Shown here: piece after piece, positions 57,051 through 64,000 of the stretch
How the letters are laid out: each line of letters starts with the position of its first letter
How positions within the stretch are numbered: position 1 is the stretch's first letter
Origin: Artemisia argyi
Taxonomy: Eukaryota > Streptophyta > Magnoliopsida > Asterales > Asteraceae
Direction: 5' to 3'
Assembly: GCA_030686995.1 (NCBI GenBank)
Contig: CM060696.1
Location: forward strand, 11,941,987 to 12,005,986
DNA: 64,000 nucleotides
Made by a program: the position numbers and the translations under genes
Notes under the pieces: generated by a model
Seen by the model: the letters and a program-made list of their open reading frames with translations, nothing else
Database searches by the model: none
What the model was told of the DNA's origin: nothing

Positions 57051-60000
57051 AAGAAATGTTTAATTAATGATGTTCATGACGAATGTGTTTCTAAGACTGT
57101 GAATGTTACGCCTGAATAGAAGAGCGTTTCGAAAGGTCCTAGTGCAAAATCTAGATTTGTTGGAAACCTAATTAAAAGAATTAGGAACACCACTAATAGT
57201 CGCACACCTAGGAACTATCTTAAGCATTGTTTTTGGATTCCAACGGGTAGAGAATTTATACTCAAGGATGGAAAATTAGAAATAGTTCAAGCTAAACAAG
57301 TAGCAACTGTCTATGAGTGTGATTTAGAATGTACCCCTAACCCCATGGAACCAAATTCAAAATGGTGTCCAAATACAAATTCTTCTGTTATTGGTAGGTT
57401 ATCGAAATATGTCTTTGGATCGTCGACTCGGGTTGCTCCAAGCACATGACCGGGAATTTAAAGCTGCTGATCAATTTCATTTGGAAATTCATGGGAACTG
57501 TACGCTTTGGAAATGATCATGTAGCAGCTATCCTGGGTTTTGGAGATCTTCAGTTTGGGAATTTTTTGATCACTCGAGTTTACTACGTCGAAGGGCTAGG
57601 ACATAATTTTTTTCAGTTGGGCAGTTTTGTGATGCAGATTTAGAAGTTGCATTCAGAAGAAACACGGTTTTTATTAGAAATTTGGTTGGTGATGATCTCT
57701 TAACTGGTAATCGTGGTACAAACTTATATGCTATCGACATCAACCAAATGGCTTCTACATCACCAATTTGTCTTATGACAAGGGCAACCGAAACTAAGTC
57801 CTGGCTGTGGCATAGAAGATTATCCCATCTCAATTTCGGCACCATCAACAAGTTAGCCAAAGACAACATCGTCACTGGACTTCCTAAGTTCAAATACACC
57901 AAGGAACACCTATGTCCATCATGCGAACAAGGAAAAAGTAAAAGAGCATCATATAAACCCAAAACCGTACCTAGTTCAGAAGCAAGGTTACATATGTTGC
58001 ATATGGACTTATGTGGCCCAATGAGAGTTGAAAGCATTAATGGGAAGAAGTATATTCTTGTTATTGTTGATGATTATTCAAGATATACTTGGGTAAAGGT
58101 TTTGAGATCAAAAGACGAAGCACCAGGCATCATCATCACCTTTCTGAAGCGTATTCAAGTTCTACTTCAAGCTCCAGTAAGGATTATAAGAACAGACAAT
58201 GGCACAGAATTTACAAACCAGGAGTTAAGAACTTACCTCGAAGATGTTGGAATTACACATCAAACATCAGTTGTTAGAACTCCACAGCAGAATGGGGTAG
58301 TTGAAAGAAGAAACAGAACTCTTGTGGAAGCTGCTCGCACAATGCTCATTTATTCTAGTACACCACTATTCTTATGGGCTGATGCTGTAGCTACTGCTTG
58401 TTTTACTCAAAACCGATCCCTAATCCATCCAAGATTCAATAAAACCCCATATGAGCTAGTGAATAACCGGAAACCTGACATCTCTTACCTTCACGTGTTT
58501 GGCGCTTTGTGCTATCCGACGAACGACAGAGAAGATCTAGGAAAGTTGAAAGCTAAGGGTGATATTGGAATCTTCATTGGGTATTCAGAAAACTCGAGGG
58601 CATTCAGGGTGTATAATCGAAGAACTAAAAGGATAATGGAGACGATGAATGTGAAGTTTGACGAGATTTCACAAATGGCTTCTGAGAGATACGCTCTAGA
58701 ACCCGCGCTTAATCCGATGGCTTCTAATCAAACCAGATCAGGACCCGCACCAAACAGTCAGACTTCTGGCCACATCAGTTCAGGACTCGTGCCTCAAGGA
58801 GCTCAGTCAACAAACACGGACAAACCTTCAGAACAAGAACTGGAAAATTTCTTTGAGTTAATGTTTGATGAATATTATGGTGGAACTTTGACAAATGCAT
58901 CTCAACAACATTCCGCTGCACCCGCTCAAAATCAACCACCACCACCACTGGATGCATCTACAACAATCGAAGCTGAAGCACCAACTACCTCAACATCATC
59001 TACATCTACTCAAGCCACTCCAGTACTTGAAACTGAACTACCAAGAATTGATGAGCAAAACCAAAACACAAATTTTCAAGAAGAACCAACAAATAATTCA
59101 AACGATGTTGAGTTAGAAGAAAAAGAAGTATTTGAAAACCCATTTGCAACAGACTCTGTTGAATCTTCTTCAAGGTTACAAGAACCATCTAACACACATT
59201 CGTTACACCCAAGGTACCCTTCTACGTTTCAATGGACAAAAGACCATCCAATAGAACAAGTTATTGGTGAACCTTCAAAGCCAGTTCAGACGAGGAGACA
59301 ACTTGCCACCGATCTCGAATTGTGCATTTACATTTGCTCAATAAGCCTCAAAGAACCAAAGAACATTCGGGAAGCAATGGCAGAAAACCCTTGGATTGAA
59401 GCAATGCAGGAGGAACTTCTTCAATACCTGTTACACGATAGTTGGGAACTTGTTGAACGACCACTTGATAAACGCGTTCTTGATCTCAAGTGGTTGTGGA
59501 AGAAGAAACTGGATGAGGAAATGACTGTAATTCGTAACAAAGCTCGTCTCGTGGCTAAAGGATATCCACAGGAAGAAGGGATAGATTTCAAAGAATCATT
59601 CGCGCCTGTAGCTAGACTTGAAGCAGTTCGGATTTTCTTAGCCTATGCAGCTCACAAAAACATCACAGTCTATCAGATGGACATTAAGACATCTTTCTTG
59701 AATGGAACTCTGAAAGAAGAAGTGTATGTGAGTCAGCCAGAGGGATTCATCGACAAAGATCATCCAGACTACGTCTACAAGCTTAACAAAGCCATCTATG
59801 GTTTAAAACAAGCTCCAAGAGCGTGGTATGACGAACTATCATCTTTCTTGCTCAAAAACAATTTCACAAAAGGAACGGTTGATGACACTTTGTTTATCAA
59901 AAAATTCAAAGATGACATTTTGATCGTTCAAATTTACGTGGACGACATAATTTTTGGATCAACCAATCCTAACCATTCAAAACATTTTGAAAATCTCATG

Positions 60001-60913
60001 AAAAGCAAATTTGAAATGTCCATGATGGGGGAACTAAAATTCTTTCTTGGTTTACAAATACATCAATCCCCTCGTGGTATTTTTATCAATCAAACTAGAT
60101 ATACAATAGAGATTTTGAAAAAACATGGAATGGAAAATTGTGATTCTTTTTGGTACTCCAATGGTCACTTCACCAAAAATTGATGCTGATTTGTTTGGGA
60201 AACCCGTCGATCCGAAAAAATATCGGAGCATGATCGGTTCTCTCATGTACTTAACGGCTAGTCGACCTGATATTCAATTTGTTGTTTGTTTGTTAGCACG
60301 GTTTCCGGCAAAGCCTACCGAACTTCACCTCAAAGAGGTTAAAAGGATCTTTCGGTACCTACGAAGAACCATTAACATGGGACTTTGGTATCCGAAGGAT
60401 TCGGGGTTTAATCTAACAGCCTTTTCAGATGCCGACCATGCAGGAGATCAAGTTACAGCAAAAAGTACATCGGGTGGAGGACAATTTTTGGGTGAAAAGC
60501 TAGTAAGCTGGTCGTCAATGAAACAGGAATGTACTGCGCTATCAACCGCCGAAGCCGAGTATGTGTCTCTATCTGCGTGTTGTGCCCAAGTTCTTTGGAT
60601 GCGGACACAACTCACAGATTATGGCTTTACTTTTGACAGAATACCTATGTATTGTAACTCAAAAAGTGCCATAGCCATCTCGTGCAATCCCGTGCATCAC
60701 TCTAAGACGAAGCATATCAAAGTCCGCTACCATTTCATCAAAGAACACGTGGAAGAGGGTACTGTTGAATTATTTTTCGTTAAGACCGATTACCAACTCG
60801 CCGATCTATTTACTAAAGCCCTTCCAAAAGAAAGGTTTGACTATTTAGTTCGACGAATTGGCATGCGAAGCCTAACTCCTGAGGAGCTAGAACGTCTTCT
60901 CGAATCTTCTTGA
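57051..60913 (+). pseudogene. SIRE-like pol: PR, integrase, RT, RNase H
   Basis: The protease motif DSGCSKHMTG (about 57424-57453) is intact in one frame. A run of T near 57607 shifts the frame before the integrase ORF (57682-60183). Integrase has the HHCC finger (HRRLSHLNF...CPSCEQGK) and all three acidic residues ([25 protein letters not shown]). A Ser/Thr/Gln-rich linker follows, then RT ([24 protein letters not shown]). An extra T near 60147 shifts the frame to RNase H (60125-60913; FSDADHAGD, STAEAEYVSL). One RNase H catalytic Asp appears as Asn (MYCNSKSAI). The core enzymes are nearly whole, but the frame breaks block a single polyprotein. Confidence 0.92.
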
Positions 60914-63454
60914 AAAATATTTTTCACAATCGCTTCGCTGTAAATATTTAAAAAAAAAAAAACAAAATACAAAATTTGAAAAACCAACAAAAACAAAATA
61001 CAAAAATATAAAATTTCAAAAAATACAAAAACAATATAAAATGAAAAAAAAACACGAATATTCTTCTCACGACATGGCTCTCGTATAAATCAATATTCTG
61101 TACGTTTCTAGAAATATCATTCAACAATGATACGGACATGTACAGATGCTTGAACGGGAGTTCTTTATATGTTTTTCTAAAAACATGTCGTTTCTCAAAA
61201 CTTTCTTCACTATGGCTTTCGTATACTTCAGTACGAAACCCAGACCCGAATGATGACTTCTGATTATTTCAAATCCAGGACTCGTATTTTCAAGGACGAA
61301 ATCTATTTCAAAAAGTTCGAGTCTAAACAAACGAAAAAGACTTCAAACAAAAACTCGTTTTCAAAAATAGAAATCTTGAGCACTTTTTCAAGATTCATCA
61401 AAAGATTTTTCAAAATCTTTCAAATGAGTGCTCAAGATAACTCCCTCAAAACCTTAATTGATTTTAAAATGTGCTATCATTAAAGGGGAGTACAAAAACA
61501 AAATGTTCCGAATTCATGCAAAATGAAATCTGTCTCTCCAAAAATCTTTTTCTTAATCAGTTGATATCAAAAATATCATGATATGCTATTTTTGAGGGGG
61601 AGAAGACATGATTAAAATGTGATCAAAGATGTTTAAAGATTGTGACTGAATCTCAAAAGAGCTTGACTCAGAAAGTACCAATGAATTGACGAAACTTAAT
61701 ATGTCAGTAATCGAAAAGACTTGTCCTGGACGGGTAATAATTTCAAGCTAGTCCAACTAGTGATGTAAGTGTGTCTCGAATAGGACTTGTCTGAGTAGAA
61801 TGTACCGTATCGAGAGACTTTCTTTGGACTTGACCAGGACGGGTAATAACTTCAAGCTAGTCTAACTAGTGATGTAAGCGTGTCTCGAATCGGTCATGTT
61901 CACTGAAAGTGGATCAATTCAAAAAGTGCAAACTCATCACACATGTGCAAATTTCTTAAAAATTCATGAGCACATGTGAAGGGGGAGTCCTTCAAAAGTA
62001 ACAAAAACTCTCAAAGTGTCAACAAAAATGTGTTTATATTCATAAACACTTTGAGAGATTTTCAATCAAAGGTTTCATGGCAATTATAGGATTCATGGAG
62101 TTATAAGGTGACTAAGGTTAGGGAAAACCGTCCTATGATCCGCCAGAGCCGGAGGGATCTACCCAAGGACAAATCCAATAGATTAGAATTAGAAGTCCTC
62201 AGGTATGATTGAAAAAAGGAGAAAATTAGAAAGGAGAAAGAAGGGGTTGAAGAATTAAAAAGAAAAGTTATGAAAAAGGGTGAAAAGAAATAGCCCTCCA
62301 TATGTTCAACCTTAGGGCAGAAACCGGGTTCAATTCATATGCTACTGGTTGTTACTAAGGTGACACCGGTATTGAAGATAAAGACGTCATGAACCCAGTG
62401 ACGCACTGCACTAAACCTTCTAGCCACTCAAGTTCTCTGAAAAGAGCTTGTTTCATTCTCACGGGAAACCGGTGTAATCTATCAATCTGTCTCTTAGAGA
62501 TGATTGATATTGAAGCAGGAGACCTCTCCATAATCTCCGCATAGGAAACCAAATGTGCACTTATCGAGTCTAGAGCCCCGAGATTCATCAAAAGATCACA
62601 TAGGAACACATGATATTTCTACACTGGTTGTTCATCACTAAGGATGCCAGATGTAAACTTAAGTGTCCTACGCAGATCTTAGCAATCTGCCGAGAACGTT
62701 TATGAGAGGAATTACTTATGTATATTCTCAATGATTGAACGGAAATTCCTGCCAGGGTCAACATCAAGCAGCCCTGACAGCAGGTCACTTTGGTAATTCT
62801 TTATGGGTTACGCTTAGTGTTCGCGGTGGTTTCAAACGGTCTACAGTCGTGGAGTGATCCCCAGTAACTCACCCAGTCATTTAGCTACTTAGTAGGTCTC
62901 GTAAGCTCTTTTGGGAGTATCTGATATGGGAACGGCCATGGTAAGGGTTAGAAGGAGTCTTCACACTATGCTGTTGACGATCTCTAATTCCTTATCTGTA
63001 AGTACCGGTTGTTTATTGCTAACTGTTTACCTGCAGCTATACATCATCTCCATGGCGAAAGATTCCACATGCTCATACATGCATCACAAAGTCAAAGGAA
63101 AGTTCTCACAAAGATCAAAGGATAGCAACAGTCAAAGAAAGATTCTACGCCAAAAAGAAGAATCTACAAAGTAAAGTAACAAGGATCAAAGTGAAAGAAT
63201 GGAAACAACAAATGCATGTATCACAAAGACTTAAGACGTATGAGCATGTTGGAATGGCAGACAACCACCACAAACACAGAAGTGACGAAAGGCAGATGAC
63301 ATCATCGGATCACTTCAACAACAATGAAGCATGATGAACTGGAACTATGATTCATCTAGTGATTCTTAAAGACGTCAAGATCTATGAATGATAAAGTTTA
63401 AAGACAAAGATGATGACGTCGCGCAACCTCAATGACCAACACTTAGGGGGAGAT
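60914..63454 (+). other. 3' non-coding region of the nested copia element
   Basis: 2.5 kb without a convincing ORF on either strand. Visible structure: an A-rich stretch (60948-61050); a direct repeat of about 109-bp period (61729-61783 and 61838-61892, core GACGGGTAATAA...CAAGCTAGTC); an imperfect inverted repeat (about 62010-62057, CTCAAAGTG against CACTTTGAG); and the polypurine tract CACTTAGGGGGAGAT just before the LTR. No env-like protein was found. Confidence 0.6.
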
Positions 63455-63786
63455 TGTTAGAATCGTATTTTTATTTATAAAAAGTGTCGGTCATTAATGT
63501 GTTGTTATAGGTTGCTTTAGAATATCATTATGATGAAGTTTATGCTTAGTACTCATGTTTTGTAAAAGTCTAAGGGCCATTAATGTAATAAAGTAAAAGA
63601 TTAGAGATGCCCTAGACTATTAGTATAAATACTCTTGTAAACCTCATTTGAGAGGTTGGTTCTCTTAGTCTTAACAAGGTTATTATTTCACACACTAGAG
63701 TTCCCACTCACTCTCTCTCTACTTACTTTCTCTCTCTAGGTTTAAGCTTGATTCAATAGTGATTTAGGTTGTTCTACGGTCCTACA
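63455..63786 (+). repeat. 3' LTR of the nested copia element
   Basis: 332 bp, TGTTAGAATCG...CCTACA, nearly identical to 51903-52236, with one CT repeat unit fewer. Confidence 0.93.
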
Positions 63787-64000
63787 ATGACTAAATCACC
63801 ATTCACAGGTACGTGTGAAAGAGGTGAAGGATTATTGGACTTAGTACACACGGATGTGTGTGGACCATTCCGATCAGCCACAAAAGATGGAAAACACTAC
63901 TACGTTACATTTACTAATGCTTTCAGTAGATATGGATATGTTTATCTGATTAAACATAAGTCGGATACTTTTGAAGTGTTCAAAAGGTATCAAAATGAGG
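63787..64000 (+). pseudogene. Integrase of the outer copia element, resumed
   Basis: After the TSD the frame reads MTKSPFTGTCERGEGLLDLV, then HTDVCGPFR (first DDE Asp present), then YVTFTNAFSRYGYVYL, and stays open to the window edge. It joins the CKSCLLGK segment left of the nested element, which shows that this is one gene cut by the insertion. Confidence 0.9.

Larger units (their letters stand above)
51903..63786 (+). mobile_element. SIRE/Maximus-like copia element, nested insertion
   Basis: 11,884 bp, with LTRs 51903-52236 and 63455-63786 and a perfect TSD ATGAC (51898-51902 and 63787-63791). The two LTRs differ by only about three substitutions or dinucleotide changes by eye, so the insertion is recent. 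It has a long leader, a Gag with a long coiled-coil extension, a complete pol order and a 2.5-kb non-coding 3' region. Its size and layout, and the pol motifs, fit the SIRE/Maximus lineage. It splits the integrase region of the outer element between codons for GKM and TKSPF. Confidence 0.93.
48869..64000 (+). mobile_element. Copia retrotransposon, split by a nested element, runs off the window
   Basis: The 5' LTR (48869-49508, TGTTGGATTTAG...CCATCA) is followed by PBS TGGTATCAGAGC at 49510-49521. Gag and protease lie at about 50410-51900. An 11.9-kb element then interrupts the start of the integrase coding region, which resumes at 63787. The 3' LTR is beyond the window, so the TSD cannot be checked; the left flank is CATTG. 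Confidence 0.9.

Noticed and set aside
1..64000. CRISPR arrays, bacterial-type operons or organellar insertions
   Set aside because: Repeats seen are LTRs, minisatellites or gene duplications; no regular spacer array and no chloroplast or mitochondrial gene was recognised.

Overview
The window is nuclear DNA of a flowering plant. It is AT-rich, holds intron-split genes, plant LTR retrotransposons (Athila, a SIRE/Maximus-like copia and others), MITEs and decayed gene copies. From memory, the copia and F-box families resemble those common in Asteraceae of the Artemisia/Tanacetum/Chrysanthemum group. That placement is inference and was not searched.

Layout. 1-3.8 kb: a decayed succinate-semialdehyde dehydrogenase remnant (minus), a coiled-coil remnant (minus) and a reverse-oriented copia LTR with its primer-binding site. 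4.28-8.33 kb: the one locus that reads as an intact host gene. It has five exons, all junctions in phase 0, and about 183 codons of no family I recognise; exon 3 plus its intron has been tandemly duplicated. 8.7-11.1 kb: a dispersed duplication (copy A) with an AACGG-rich promoter-like block, an unrecognised gene fragment and an open N-terminal fragment of a TOPLESS-like corepressor. 11.4-17.5 kb: mostly non-coding, with a Helitron-type terminus, a hAT MITE with perfect 8-bp TSD, a (TTA)n microsatellite and a 36-bp repeat. 17.5-21.5 kb: a 5'-truncated copia element (minus). 22.5-36.2 kb: a complete but inactivated Athila element with ATAAG TSD. 36.7-43.4 kb: an F-box pseudogene split in its last codons by a 5.5-kb copia (TSD TATGT). 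43.5-44.5 kb: small repeats and a foldback MITE. 44.5-48.9 kb: copy B of the 8.7-11.1 kb duplication, carrying a 1.3-kb non-autonomous LTR element inside its TOPLESS fragment. 48.9 kb to the end: a copia element whose coding region was split by an 11.9-kb SIRE-like copia (TSD ATGAC, near-identical LTRs).

LTR elements account for roughly 40 of the 64 kb. Insertions give relative dates: the duplication came before the TRIM-like and copia insertions in copy B, the outer copia before the nested SIRE-like element, and the F-box gene before the copia inside it. All autonomous-type elements seen here carry stops, frameshifts or lost catalytic residues, so none looks competent by itself. The best candidates for undescribed biology are the five-exon orphan gene with duplicated 45-nt exons and the short open TOPLESS N-terminal ORF.
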